Positions 50,000 through 59,354 are shown, counted from the first letter of the stretch. The stretch is DNA of 64,000 nt from Lentilactobacillus curieae (GCF_000785105.2 NZ_CP018906.1:372001-436000), one strand, 5' to 3'. Notes: generated by a model not told the origin, from the letters alone. Program-made: numbers and translations.

Positions 50000-50494
50000 T
50001 CAATATTCAACATTTATAGATTCTAATTCATTAAGTAAATGTGATTCCTCACCATCACAACGAAATCCGGCAATCATCAGCGCCTTATCGTCCTCAATTA
50101 GCTGCTTGATGTGCGGTTGAGTCGAGCTAAATGGTGTGCTTGAACTGGTTGAAAATGCAATTAACTTTTTACCACCAAAGGTAAACTTGTCAAAAACAGA
50201 ATCGATTATCCGTGGTGGTTCTCCCCACCAGGTTGGGTAGCCAATAAAAACTACGTCATAATCGTCCAAGTTAGTAATCGATGTCGCTACTGGCGGCAAT
50301 AGTTGGAGTTCACTTTCATGCTTGGCTATGCGCATGTAGTCGTTAAACGCCTCAGGATATGGCTGAACTGGGACAATCCGTTGAATGTCACTACCAGTTA
50401 TTTCCTGAATCTGCTCGGCTGCATGCTTTGTATTTCAAGTCAATGAGAAGTACAACACCAACGAATGAACGTTGTCCCATTCACTTTCTACCAT
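50000..50494 (-). pseudogene. Flavodoxin-like protein with in-frame TGA in the FMN-binding loop
   Basis: The frame from ATG 50494 (ribosome site GGAAGG) encodes MVESEWDNVHSLVLYFSLT, then TGA (50435-50437), then NTKHAAEQIQEITGSDIQRIVPVQPYP and on to 50000. The TGA sits where flavodoxins have Gly in the phosphate-binding loop (SxTGNT), so GGA to TGA is a likely single-base change. Downstream parts are intact: DYDVVFIGYPTWWGEPPRII and KKLIAFSTSSSTPFSSTQPHI, typical of flavodoxin_4. Total length (164 codons) suits the family. Translation restarting at ATG 50335 would lack the FMN loop. Confidence 0.85.
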
Positions 50495-50589
50495 TCATAT
50501 TCCTTCCCTCTATGGCGCAAATCCACGTCAGACTTTGGTTCCATAATTAAATACTAAAGTAACTAGCAAAAATTATCAATACAGTGTAT

Positions 50590-51288
50590 CTATAATTTTT
50601 GGGTAAACTTAATTGTTTCGGTTAATTTCATCTCATCGGGAGCCACTGAACACCTGCAGGCAACCACTTTAACCCCAGCCTTCATTGCCCTAGAGATTGC
50701 ATCGTAGAGTAAAGGGGCCATCTGCAAATTAATCTTCATCTCATCAACGTAGTCCATTTGAACAACAAAATAAAGACTAGCGTCTGCCTCGCTCTGAACC
50801 GCTTTTGTCATGGTGTGGACGTGTTTAACAGCTCGGGTAGTTGGCGCATCTGGAAACATTGCCAACTGTTCATGTTCAAGGGTAACCCCCTTAGTTTCAA
50901 CCCAGCAATCGCGACCATCTAGAGTTTGCGTCCAGAAATCAATTCGGGAATCGTCCAGTTTGGTTTCGGGCCGAAAATCGGCAAACTTTCCTAACCCTGG
51001 TAACGACAATGTTTCTGTTAAGGCTTCCTTGACCACCGCATTCGGCGCTTGGCTGTCAATGTTGATCCAATGACCTAACTTATTTACCGCTACTAAATCA
51101 TAATCCGTTTTCCGCTTATCGCCAGGATTATATACCAAGCTAACTTCATATCCAGGAACTAATAGTTCCTTATTTCGACCAGTATTTTTCAGATGAACTT
51201 GAATCTCTTGACCATCTAACTCACAAACAACTGTGAACCGATTAATTTTCTTAACAAACTTAGCTAAGTGATAATTGCTATATTTCAT
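50590..51288 (-). CDS. sfsA: SfsA family DNA-binding/nuclease-like protein
   Basis: A 232-residue SfsA homologue, the family's usual length. N-terminal OB-like part (RFTVVCELDGQEIQVHLKNTGRNKELLVPG), then the nuclease-like core RIDFWTQTLDGRDCWVETKGVTLEHEQLAMFPDAPTTRAVKHV and YFVVQMDYVD. SfsA was described as a stimulator of sugar fermentation genes in E. coli; its biochemical role is not settled. Single gene. An upstream AAGGA site serves ATG 51288. Confidence 0.9.
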   Translation of the reverse strand: MKYSNYHLAKFVKKINRFTVVCELDGQEIQVHLKNTGRNKELLVPGYEVSLVYNPGDKRKTDYDLVAVNKLGHWINIDSQAPNAVVKEALTETLSLPGLGKFADFRPETKLDDSRIDFWTQTLDGRDCWVETKGVTLEHEQLAMFPDAPTTRAVKHVHTMTKAVQSEADASLYFVVQMDYVDEMKINLQMAPLLYDAISRAMKAGVKVVACRCSVAPDEMKLTETIKFTQKL

Positions 51289-51503
51289 ATCCTTGCTCCA
51301 TTCATTTACTATCTGTAGAAATTATACTCCCATTAAGTGCCGTACCAAGTTTCCACCTGTTTTCATTTATGTTTCAAAGCCACCAGCTATGCAGTATCAC
51401 GGCATTTTATGTAACAAAAACAATACAATGTGTTCAAAGGGATTGCATATTTTCTGAAAGTTAGTAAACTAGCAAAAGTGACTTTTTTAAGGAGGAAATT
51501 AAT

Positions 51504-52703
51504 TTGTCAGTTACTAAAATTCTTCGGGTGAGTAAAGATAGCTTTCTAAAGTTCATCAATGTGCTCGCTGACATCTTTGTCCCAATCATTCCAGCAATCG
51601 TTGCGGCAGGTCTACTCATGGCGCTCCACAACGTCTTGACTGCCCCGCACCTGTTTTCTGCTCAGTCATTAGTGCAAATGTATCCCAACCTAAAGGGAAC
51701 TGCAGCGTTTATTGATACACTATCAAATGCGCCATTTACCTTTCTACCAGTTCTAATTGGATTTGCCGCTACCAAACGGTTTGGTGGAAATCCATTCTTA
51801 GGTGCCGCTATGGGAATGATGATGGTTTCGCCCGCTTTGGTTAGTGGGTATGACGTAAGCTCAGCAATTGCTCATCATACACTAGGCTATTGGAACATGT
51901 TCGGTTTGCCCGTTGCTCAAGCTGGCTACCAAGGATCTGTGATTCCAATGCTAGCCGTTGCATGGATCCTGGCAAAAGTTGAAATCTGGTGTCATAAGAA
52001 GATGCCCGAATCACTTGATTATACATTTACTCCGTTAGTTGCAATTTTAGTAACTGGTATTCTAACCTTCGTTATCGTTGGCCCCGTAATGCGTGGAGTT
52101 AGCGATGGAATTACCGATGGTCTCCTTTGGTTGTACAACACCACCGGTCCAATCGGGACAGGTATTCTTGGGTTAATGTACGCACCGCTAGTAATCACTG
52201 GTTTACATCAAAGCTTCCCGGCAATTGAAACCCAGCTGATTGCTAATATGAAGCAAACTGGTGGCACATTTATTTTCCCAATCGCATCAGTATCAAACAT
52301 CGCTCAAGGAGCTGCTGCTCTTGCAGTATTCTTCTTGGCAAAGGATAAGAAACAAAAAGGACTGGCTTCATCTGCCAGCTTCTCAGCATTGCTAGGAATT
52401 ACAGAACCAGCAATGTTTGGGGTTAATATCAAACTAAAATTTCCATTCATATCATCAATTATTGGTTCAGGAATCGCTTCAATTTATTTGGGACTGACCC
52501 ACGTTCTAGCAGTATCCCTTGGATCTAACAGTGTACTGGGCTTTATCAGTATCGCTCCTCACGCTATCCCATCGTTTCTAATCGCCTGCGTGATTAGCTT
52601 TGTTGTTAGCTTTACCCTAACTTATGTCCAAGGAATCCGTCAGACTGAAGACGCCTTTGCAAGTATTGGTGAGAAAGAAACTGAAGCTGCAGAAGCGGCC
52701 TAA
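51504..52703 (+). CDS. Stand-alone PTS EIIC (sucrose/glucose superfamily)
   Basis: A 399-residue membrane permease domain with about ten hydrophobic helices and the EIIC signature GITEPAMFGVNIKLKFPF, plus VPIIPAIVAAGLLMAL near the start. It resembles the EIIC of sucrose/beta-glucoside EIIBC(A) proteins, but EIIB (normally ~90 residues at the N-terminus) and EIIA are absent both within the gene and in the 215 bases upstream. The start is TTG 51504 behind AAGGAGG. It would need EIIB/EIIA from elsewhere or may work without phosphotransfer. No regulator or hydrolase adjoins it. Confidence 0.8.
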   Translation: MSVTKILRVSKDSFLKFINVLADIFVPIIPAIVAAGLLMALHNVLTAPHLFSAQSLVQMYPNLKGTAAFIDTLSNAPFTFLPVLIGFAATKRFGGNPFLGAAMGMMMVSPALVSGYDVSSAIAHHTLGYWNMFGLPVAQAGYQGSVIPMLAVAWILAKVEIWCHKKMPESLDYTFTPLVAILVTGILTFVIVGPVMRGVSDGITDGLLWLYNTTGPIGTGILGLMYAPLVITGLHQSFPAIETQLIANMKQTGGTFIFPIASVSNIAQGAAALAVFFLAKDKKQKGLASSASFSALLGITEPAMFGVNIKLKFPFISSIIGSGIASIYLGLTHVLAVSLGSNSVLGFISIAPHAIPSFLIACVISFVVSFTLTYVQGIRQTEDAFASIGEKETEAAEAA

Positions 52704-52737
52704 ATAAATAGAGAATGGGATAAACATATTCTCATAG

Positions 52738-52910
52738 AAAAAATGCCGTTATAATTTCAAAAATGAAATTATAACGGCATTTTTCTTTTATCCAAACAGT
52801 TGCTACACGCAATAACCATTAGGAATGAGAGTCATTGCTCATGTCTCTCAGTTACTATTGGTCTTGTGGGGGCACTGCGACGTAATCATAGATTACTGCA
52901 GTGCTCCCTA
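52738..52910 (+). repeat. Three-hairpin intergenic repeat, copy C
   Basis: Hairpin 1 AAATGCCGTTATAATTTC/GAAATTATAACGGCATTT, hairpin 2 with TGAGAG/CTCTCA, and hairpin 3 GGGGGCACTGC/GCAGTGCTCCC with inner GTAATCA/TGATTAC. Compared with copy A both arms of hairpin 3 have changed yet still pair. It starts 34 bases after the EIIC stop and its last base overlaps the stop of the convergent ABC permease. Confidence 0.85.
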
Positions 52911-53684
52911 TTCCCGCTTCAGCTGCTTTCTCGCAAACATCGCTCTTGAAAACCATGCCATCAATGCAGCCCACACTACGGAACCAACTGTCAATGGCCA
53001 TGGTGTCAAAGGTTGAACTCCCTTTGCATCTCGCCAGCCAATCATAAATTTAGTAAAATCAGCCACCCATGAAACCGTTCGTGAACTCGGTGCCAACGTC
53101 CGTCCCATAAAGATCAAAACGACGAACAGTGCAATTGGAGCCGCAATCAAAATGATTCGTTGGTTTCTCTTCGAGAACAGTGATAACAGGCTTCCAATTG
53201 CCAACCCTGTCATCGATAACGCAACTAGTAACAACCAGCTAAACAAAAAGTTTACGATCCCAGCTAAAATTGGGTTGTTAAAGTAATCATTGTAACCAGT
53301 TAAAAAGATATTGAAGTTCTTATCTCCCGTTAATGGCAATGTTAAATAACCGTATACCAAATTAATGGTATTTCCAATTAAGGTCAAAACTAGGAGCACA
53401 ATTACTTGGCTCTTGAAAAATGTCATTCTCGAGATTCCGTTTTGAATCAGCACCTTAAAATCGCTGTAAGTAAGCATTGAAATTGCAAAAATGAACACTC
53501 CAAACAGTGACCCCAATGGTGTGTCACTTACCTGCTTGGCAAACGAAAATTCGCCAATCGTGCCGGTAACCAAAGCCAATACCAATGGCAGTACCAACGT
53601 AATTGCAATTGCCCACGCATACAACCAACCAACGGCAGAAATTTGGTGATCAAATAAAAACTTATTAACTTGTCTAGTTTTCAT
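52908..53684 (-). CDS. ABC transporter permease of a GntR-linked system
   Basis: A 258-residue protein with six hydrophobic segments and the general layout of ABC-2 type permeases (YSDFKVLIQNGISRMTFFKSQ between helices). The start overlaps the upstream ATPase stop (53684), so it is translationally coupled. With the GntR (YtrA-like) and ATPase genes it resembles Ytr-type three-gene systems linked to cell-envelope stress in other Firmicutes. The cargo is unknown. Confidence 0.8.
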   Translation of the reverse strand: MKTRQVNKFLFDHQISAVGWLYAWAIAITLVLPLVLALVTGTIGEFSFAKQVSDTPLGSLFGVFIFAISMLTYSDFKVLIQNGISRMTFFKSQVIVLLVLTLIGNTINLVYGYLTLPLTGDKNFNIFLTGYNDYFNNPILAGIVNFLFSWLLLVALSMTGLAIGSLLSLFSKRNQRIILIAAPIALFVVLIFMGRTLAPSSRTVSWVADFTKFMIGWRDAKGVQPLTPWPLTVGSVVWAALMAWFSRAMFARKQLKRE

Positions 53685-54559
53685 TAGTAATTACCTCCAT
53701 TTTCCTTGGGGTTGGTCAAAAATACGAACAGCTTTTGCAAATCAAAGTTAGAGATCTGCACAGTATCTGGGATTGGCCGATCATCATCTAAATCACCAAA
53801 GATATAGTCTGTTTTTAAGTTACCCATTTTATCTGTACCAATAATGTTCAAACCACTGGTATACGTATCCACATCCGATGCTGGACCGACAACAGAATGA
53901 GTCCTAGTCAAAACTTCTTCAACAGGTTGATCCAATAGTACGTGACCCCGGTCCACAACCACAACATCACTAACAATATTGGCAACTTCTTCAATTAAAT
54001 GAGTTGAAATAATAAACGTCCGCGGATTATCAGAGAACGTCTGAATTAGTTCTTTGTAAAACAATTCCCGATGGTTGGCATCAAGTCCCAAAACCGGCTC
54101 ATCCAATAAGACGAACTTAGCAGGAACCGAAAGTGCCAAAATTAATTTAAAGATTGAATTGTATCCCGTCGATAACTTTCCAAATTTTTGGTCAAGGTCG
54201 ATTTCAAATTCTGAAGCCAGTCGGTTAGCCAATACGTAGTCAAAACCGCCATAAAGCAGCTCTGTCTCTTGCATCAATTTATTCAGCTTTGTGCCGTCAT
54301 TGTACAAGTCAACTTCGCTCATCAAGTACATTTGGCCAAGTTTGCTGTCATTATCATCAACGCTCTCAGAGTCGATGGCAACTTCCCCGTTGTCAGCAAA
54401 GATTCGGTTTGTAATTATATTTAGTAAGGTTGACTTACCAGCCCCGTTACGCCCCAATAATCCATAAATTTTCCCCTCTTCAAACGTTAAGCTAATGTCG
54501 CTTAACACGTTGTGTGATCCAAACGCCTTGGAGACGTGATCAATTGATAATAAACTCAT
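53684..54559 (-). CDS. ABC transporter ATP-binding protein (YtrB-like)
   Basis: A 291-residue nucleotide-binding protein. Walker A GRNGAGKST, Q-loop YLMSEV, the signature region GKLSTGYNSIFKLILALSVPAK (a degenerate LSGGQ reading LSTGY, usual for this subfamily), Walker B FVLLDEPVLGLD and switch STHLIEE. A C-terminal extension of ~80 residues follows. It overlaps the GntR gene by four bases and the permease by one base, so the three form a tight operon. Confidence 0.85.
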   Translation of the reverse strand: MSLLSIDHVSKAFGSHNVLSDISLTFEEGKIYGLLGRNGAGKSTLLNIITNRIFADNGEVAIDSESVDDNDSKLGQMYLMSEVDLYNDGTKLNKLMQETELLYGGFDYVLANRLASEFEIDLDQKFGKLSTGYNSIFKLILALSVPAKFVLLDEPVLGLDANHRELFYKELIQTFSDNPRTFIISTHLIEEVANIVSDVVVVDRGHVLLDQPVEEVLTRTHSVVGPASDVDTYTSGLNIIGTDKMGNLKTDYIFGDLDDDRPIPDTVQISNFDLQKLFVFLTNPKENGGNY

Positions 54560-54924
54560 TCAGCAAAACCTCTCCTTACTTGCGCGATTAATTCCTCTTC
54601 CGAAATATTTAGACTTTTCGCTTCGTTAACTAGGCTTTTTACGTAATCAGTGTAAAAGGCGCCCCGTTTTTCTTCAAGGATTTTTTCCCGGGCGCCCACC
54701 GTTACGAACATGCCAAGTCCGCGACGTTTTTCCAACAATCCCTTACTAACCACCATATTCATGCCTTTAAGGACGGTTGCTGGATTAATATGAAATTCTT
54801 TAGATATTTCGGTTGTTGAAGGAATTTGCTCTTCTTCCTCAAATCCACCAGTCACAATTGTTTCTTCAATTTGATCCGCAATCTGACGATAGATTGGCTC
54901 AGAACTATCAAACGAAAACTGCAT
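54556..54924 (-). CDS. GntR family regulator, YtrA subfamily
   Basis: A 122-residue repressor with an N-terminal winged helix (PIYRQIADQIEETIVTGGFEEEEQIPSTTEISKEFHINPATVLKGMNMV) and a short ~40-residue C-terminal helical tail, the YtrA layout. First gene of its ABC operon, which it probably represses. It lies 17 bases downstream of the BceB-like permease gene, so read-through from that operon is possible. Confidence 0.9.
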   Translation of the reverse strand: MQFSFDSSEPIYRQIADQIEETIVTGGFEEEEQIPSTTEISKEFHINPATVLKGMNMVVSKGLLEKRRGLGMFVTVGAREKILEEKRGAFYTDYVKSLVNEAKSLNISEEELIAQVRRGFAE

Positions 54925-54941
54925 GTTCTCACCTCAACCAA

Positions 54942-56771
54942 CTATTTTTCAATCTTTGTCTTTGGAACAACGAATCTTTGGTAAATTGCTACAGTGACGA
55001 TGTAGTAAATGCAATATAGAACTAAGAATGCCAGTAATGACCAACCAAACGCTGGGTATGGATGTTGCAGAAAACCACTCTTAACGAATAGTTGTAGTCC
55101 AAACGCAACGTCAACTATTCCCAAGATAGCAGGTAATACGAACAATCCTAAGATTTGGACCCTAATTGAGTTCTTGGCAACCGAGCGACGAGTACCTATT
55201 TTGTTAAGCATTTCGTATCGTTTTGAATCAGCAGTAGTACCACTGAGAATCTTGAACATTAGGCAACTGGCTAGCATTGCAAGGAAGGCAATTCCTAAGA
55301 ATACTCCGATGAATTCTAGACTACCAAACAGTGATTTAAGCGATGTGTAGTAGAAGAATGAGCCACCCCATGACATTTGTTGCTTGTTAGGGGTTTGTGC
55401 CGTCTGAACTTCTGAAATCTTGTTCAGCTTCTTGTAGTTAGCATCCATATTAGCAACTTTTACTAACTTCAATTTACCGGATTGTGATTGAATAGCGCTA
55501 AATTGAGCACCATCGACAAATCTAACTGTCTTGGTCAACTGATCATTAGGTGGTAACAGTCTTGCAAAACCGCTCTTAGCTTCACCGTTGCTATTGAGTT
55601 CCTTAGCATCTAACTTAACTACTTTAGCCTTTGACGTTTCCATTGAGCCATTATCTTCACGTGGAACATCAACAAATTGGTATGGTGTGCTGTTAAACTC
55701 ATCTTCATTAAAGTAGATGACTTTACCCGCTTCTTTGAATGAGTAGTTAGTAACTTGCTTGCCTGATAGTTTGCCAATCAGACCGTTCAATTTTTGATCT
55801 GGGTTTTTGGCAGCAACTGAGTACACGCCTTGAATCTTGGTCATTTCTGGGATGTTTTGGGCAAACCCAACCCCCACGGTTATTGCCCCTAAAGCTAAAG
55901 CGAATAACAATGAAACTACTGATAAAATTTTGGTAAAATCATTAATTCTAAATTTAAGTTGTGAAATCGTGAAGGTATTTAGACCCTTACTTGCCAAACT
56001 TGACTTTTGTACCGCATTTAAAATTGCAACGAAGAATGAGTTAAAAATGAAGTAAGTTCCCAATACGATGGTGAACAACGCAAGTGGAATTGAAAGAATC
56101 TTCAAATCTTGAATCTGGTACATTGCCCAATAACCAATTGCTAGCAACACGATTCCCAAAACAGCTTCAATAAGAAGCAAGAACTTGTTTGGTCGTTTCC
56201 ATTTTGTGCTTGATTCTGACTTCAACAAGCTAAGTGCTGATGATTTAGTGAAAGTTCTGTGGTTAAACAATCCAGAAATTACGAACAAAATCATGAAGAA
56301 TACAAATGTATAAACAATTGCTTTTGGATAAATTGCCTGGAATCCGCTAGTAGGTAACGCCAGCGAATTAAATAAGAAGCCACTCAGTAATTGAGTGATT
56401 CCGGCACCTAAAATTACCCCAATGAATGTACTGATCAAACCAATCATCACAGTTTCTAAGGTAATCAAAACCCCGATTTTACGAGGACGAGCACCAAGCA
56501 TCATGAACACACCATAATCATGCTTTCTCATCGTCAGTAAGAAGGTATTAGCATACGAAACGTACACCAACGTTATTAGTCCAAGTAAAATGGCACCAAA
56601 CACAAACACGATTTGGGCACTTTTAACTGAAGTACTCTCAACAAACTTATCGTTAGTTGAGATTGCTTCAAACATATAAAAAATAGCTGAGGCCATTACT
56701 AGTCCTGAAAACAGAACTAAGTAATCTTTAAACCGAGAACGAATTCCCGCTATTGAAAGTTTAAATAACAT
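54942..56771 (-). CDS. BceB/FtsX-like ABC transporter permease
   Basis: A 609-residue permease. The N-terminus LFKLSIAGIRSRFKDYLVLFSGLVMASAIFYMF and the FtsX core with MRKHDYGVFMMLGARPRKIGVLI are typical of bacitracin-resistance-type (BceB/YtsD) permeases. About ten membrane helices and an extracellular domain of ~200 residues (~300-500) follow. It pairs with the ATPase 18 bases upstream. No BceRS-type two-component genes are adjacent. Role in peptide sensing or resistance is inferred from family. Confidence 0.85.
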   Translation of the reverse strand: MLFKLSIAGIRSRFKDYLVLFSGLVMASAIFYMFEAISTNDKFVESTSVKSAQIVFVFGAILLGLITLVYVSYANTFLLTMRKHDYGVFMMLGARPRKIGVLITLETVMIGLISTFIGVILGAGITQLLSGFLFNSLALPTSGFQAIYPKAIVYTFVFFMILFVISGLFNHRTFTKSSALSLLKSESSTKWKRPNKFLLLIEAVLGIVLLAIGYWAMYQIQDLKILSIPLALFTIVLGTYFIFNSFFVAILNAVQKSSLASKGLNTFTISQLKFRINDFTKILSVVSLLFALALGAITVGVGFAQNIPEMTKIQGVYSVAAKNPDQKLNGLIGKLSGKQVTNYSFKEAGKVIYFNEDEFNSTPYQFVDVPREDNGSMETSKAKVVKLDAKELNSNGEAKSGFARLLPPNDQLTKTVRFVDGAQFSAIQSQSGKLKLVKVANMDANYKKLNKISEVQTAQTPNKQQMSWGGSFFYYTSLKSLFGSLEFIGVFLGIAFLAMLASCLMFKILSGTTADSKRYEMLNKIGTRRSVAKNSIRVQILGLFVLPAILGIVDVAFGLQLFVKSGFLQHPYPAFGWSLLAFLVLYCIYYIVTVAIYQRFVVPKTKIEK

Positions 56772-56789
56772 GTCATTATCTCCTTACTT

Positions 56790-57542
56790 TTATTGTTCAA
56801 ACGTTCCTAGTTTGTCGAGAACTTCTCGATAAAAGTCTTGGCGATCACGACCGTTGGCTTTCAATTCCTCACCAATTTTTCCATCTTTGATAAATAAGAT
56901 GCGTTGGCAGAAACTAGCTGAGAATGGGTCATGAGTAACCATCAAAATTGAAACCCCTTGTGAGTTAATGTTTTGCAAAGTTTCCATTAATTCACGAGCG
57001 TTATTTGAATCAAGGGCTCCAGTTGGTTCGTCACCAAAGATAATGCTTGGATCTGAAACTAATGCTCTGGCAGCAGCTACCCTTTGTTTTTGACCACCTG
57101 ATAATTGGTTAGGGAACTTCTCAAGTAAATCACCAATGTTAAGCTTCTTAGCTGACATTTCAACCGCCAAACTAATTTGCTTTGGCTTTGCTCCTTGCAG
57201 TGAAAGTGGCAATCCAATATTTTCTTTAACTGTAAGAGTTTCAATCAAGTTAAAGTCTTGGAAGATAAATCCAAGTTGCTTAGATCTAAAATCAGCCATT
57301 TTGTTTGCTGATAATTTGGTAACGTCCTTGCCCCCAATTTCAACTTGGCCACTAGTTGGTTGGTCAAGTGTAGCTAAGATGTTTAATAATGTAGTCTTTC
57401 CTGATCCAGAAGCACCCATGATTCCAACGAATTCTCCTTCATTGACATCAAATGTGATTCCTTTCAAAGCTTCGTATGGTTTTTCGGTTTTTTCACCATA
57501 TATCTTGTGAACGTTGTTAGTGGTTAAAATCTTGTTTGTCAT
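56790..57542 (-). CDS. BceA-like ABC transporter ATP-binding protein
   Basis: A 250-residue ATPase with Walker A GASGSGKTT, Q-loop GFIFQDFNLIETL, signature LSGGQKQRVAAARAL, Walker [13 protein letters not shown] and switch THDPFSA. ATG 57542 is chosen because GGAGGG lies eight bases upstream; the upstream GTG-type extension overlaps that site. A palindromic operator candidate lies upstream (57566-57603). Confidence 0.9.
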   Translation of the reverse strand: MTNKILTTNNVHKIYGEKTEKPYEALKGITFDVNEGEFVGIMGASGSGKTTLLNILATLDQPTSGQVEIGGKDVTKLSANKMADFRSKQLGFIFQDFNLIETLTVKENIGLPLSLQGAKPKQISLAVEMSAKKLNIGDLLEKFPNQLSGGQKQRVAAARALVSDPSIIFGDEPTGALDSNNARELMETLQNINSQGVSILMVTHDPFSASFCQRILFIKDGKIGEELKANGRDRQDFYREVLDKLGTFEQ

Positions 57543-57565
57543 TTCGACACCCTCCATGTTGGTTC

Positions 57566-57603
57566 ATTACTTATGTAATTAACCATACATGTACATGAGT
57601 AAT
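57566..57603. promoter_or_regulatory. Operator candidate before the BceAB-like pair
   Basis: ATTACTTATGTA and TACATGAGTAAT are inverted at 11 of 12 positions across 14 bases. A perfect CATGTACATG palindrome overlaps the second arm. Located just upstream of the ATPase ribosome site. Confidence 0.5.
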
Positions 57604-57647
57604 CTGTCAACAAAACGTCAAAATATTTTTCAATCTAAAATAAAAAG

Positions 57648-57692
57648 AGGCGCTAGCCCCGCTCCCCAGAAGGAGTTAGGCAAGCACCGCTA
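57648..57692 (-). terminator. Terminator of glpK
   Basis: GGTGCTTGCC and GGCTAGCGCC arms with an inner ACTCC/GGGGA stem, then CTCTTTTT on the minus strand, 25 bases after the glpK stop. Confidence 0.75.
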
Positions 57693-57716
57693 TTTATTAA
57701 GGATTTCTTTACTTAG

Positions 57717-59234
57717 TTAGTCATCAACTTTAAATGCTCTGGCGGCGTTAACTGCTCGCTGCCAGCCACTGTAAAGTTTGTTTCTACGTTCAGGGTCCAT
57801 TTTTGGTTCAAATAGTCGCCCAGCTTCCATTTGTTCCTTAATTTCATCGACACTATCCCAATACCCAACTGCTAGTCCTGCAAGAACGGCAGCCCCGAAG
57901 GCAGTTGTATCCTCATCCTGAGCTCGTTTAATCGGAATATCGAGAATATCTGCTTGGAATTGCATCAAGTAGCTATTTCTTGAAGAACCACCATCAGCCA
58001 TTAGGCTAGGAATCTTCATTCCCGTGTCCTTTTCCATCGTATCAATGATATCTTTAGTCCCGTACGCAATCGACTGTAAGGTAGCTTTAACAAAATCTTC
58101 CTTCGTCGTGCCGCGGGTTAATCCAAATACTGAACCGCGAACCCCTTGCTCCCAGTATGGGGCTCCCAAACCGTTAAATGCTGGGACAACGTAAACTTCA
58201 TCATCGTTATGTGAATTCATTGCTGCTTGTCTTGAAGCAGGAACATTATCTATTAATCCCATGCTATCAGCTAACCAGCTCATTGCTGTACCGGCCGCAA
58301 AGATTGAACCTTCAAGCGCATAGTTCAGATGACCGTTGATATCATAAGCAATTGTCGTCAGTAGATTGTCATCTGACAACTCAGGCTTTTCACCAGTATT
58401 CATCATGATAAATGCACCGTCACCATAAGTGTTTTTAACGGTCCCTGGTTCAAAAGCCAACTGGCCAATTAAAGCAGCTTGCTGGTCACCAGCAATTCCG
58501 GCGATTGGAACTTCAATTCCGTAAAATTGGAAGTTTTCTGTTACGCCGTAGACTTCACTTGAAGTCTTAACATCTGGTAATAGAGCCTTGGGGATGTTTA
58601 ACAATTTCAAAATATCATCATCCCAGCGAAGTGCATGAATGTTGAACATCATTGTTCTGCTGGCATTCGAAATATCGGTAACGTGCAACCGACCACCAGT
58701 TAGTTTCCAAACCAACCACGTGTCAACCGTTCCAAATAACAGTTCACCTTTTTCAGCCCGCTCTTGAGCGCCAGGAACTTTATCAAGAATCCAGCGAACT
58801 TTAGTTGCTGAGAAGTATGAGTCAATAATCAAGCCAGTTTTTTTATGAAACAGGTTTGAATAACCATCATCTTTTAGTTTCTGGGCCAATTTAGCTGTTT
58901 GCTTTGATTGCCAACCAATCGCATTATAGATTGGTTCGCCAGTTTCCTTATCCCAAATAATGGTGGTTTCACGTTGGTTAACGATTCCAATTCCGTCAAG
59001 ATCCTCTGGATGGATCCCCGCATCAATAAACGCTGACGAAATTACGTTTAGCACTGAAGTCCATATTTCATTCGGGTCAGTTTCAACCCACCCGCTTTGG
59101 GGAATTATTTGGTTCACAGGCTTATAAGCCTCAATAACCTTTCGACCACTTTTATCAAAAATCATTGCCCGGGTGCTCGTAGTCCCTTGATCAATTGATA
59201 AAACATATTTCTTCTTATCAGTTAAAGCTGACAT
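57717..59234 (-). CDS. glpK: Glycerol kinase
   Basis: A 505-residue FGGY kinase that phosphorylates glycerol to glycerol-3-phosphate. Visible motifs are the ATP loop [14 protein letters not shown], the substrate motif [31 protein letters not shown], and [27 protein letters not shown] corresponds, from memory, to the region carrying the HPr-phosphorylated His of enterococcal GlpK. ATG 59234 follows GGAGGG; longer frame extensions lack support. No glpO/glpF is adjacent. Confidence 0.95.
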   Translation of the reverse strand: MSALTDKKKYVLSIDQGTTSTRAMIFDKSGRKVIEAYKPVNQIIPQSGWVETDPNEIWTSVLNVISSAFIDAGIHPEDLDGIGIVNQRETTIIWDKETGEPIYNAIGWQSKQTAKLAQKLKDDGYSNLFHKKTGLIIDSYFSATKVRWILDKVPGAQERAEKGELLFGTVDTWLVWKLTGGRLHVTDISNASRTMMFNIHALRWDDDILKLLNIPKALLPDVKTSSEVYGVTENFQFYGIEVPIAGIAGDQQAALIGQLAFEPGTVKNTYGDGAFIMMNTGEKPELSDDNLLTTIAYDINGHLNYALEGSIFAAGTAMSWLADSMGLIDNVPASRQAAMNSHNDDEVYVVPAFNGLGAPYWEQGVRGSVFGLTRGTTKEDFVKATLQSIAYGTKDIIDTMEKDTGMKIPSLMADGGSSRNSYLMQFQADILDIPIKRAQDEDTTAFGAAVLAGLAVGYWDSVDEIKEQMEAGRLFEPKMDPERRNKLYSGWQRAVNAARAFKVDD

Positions 59235-59304
59235 AGCTTTTCCCTCCAAACATATGTATCCCATGTCTAAATGAATAATACCATAAATCATTTTCAAATC
59301 AGAA

Positions 59305-59318
59305 AATAAGCGTTTACA
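59305..59318 (-). promoter_or_regulatory. cre-like site before glpK
   Basis: On the minus strand TGTAAACGCTTATT matches cre at 12 of 14 positions, about 70 bases before ATG 59234. Fits catabolite control of glycerol kinase. Confidence 0.5.
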
Positions 59319-59323
59319 ATAAA

Positions 59324-59354
59324 AGCACACTACGAACTATACCATAGTGTGCTC
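59324..59354 (-). terminator. Hairpin between the 80-residue ORF and glpK
   Basis: AGCACACTA pairs with TAGTGTGCT over a 12-base loop, followed by TTTTATT on the minus strand. Probable terminator of the upstream gene. Confidence 0.7.

Noticed and set aside
50435-50437. TGA in flavodoxin as a selenocysteine codon
   Set aside because: The position is a loop glycine, not a redox Cys. No SECIS-like hairpin directly follows and TGA ends many genes here normally.
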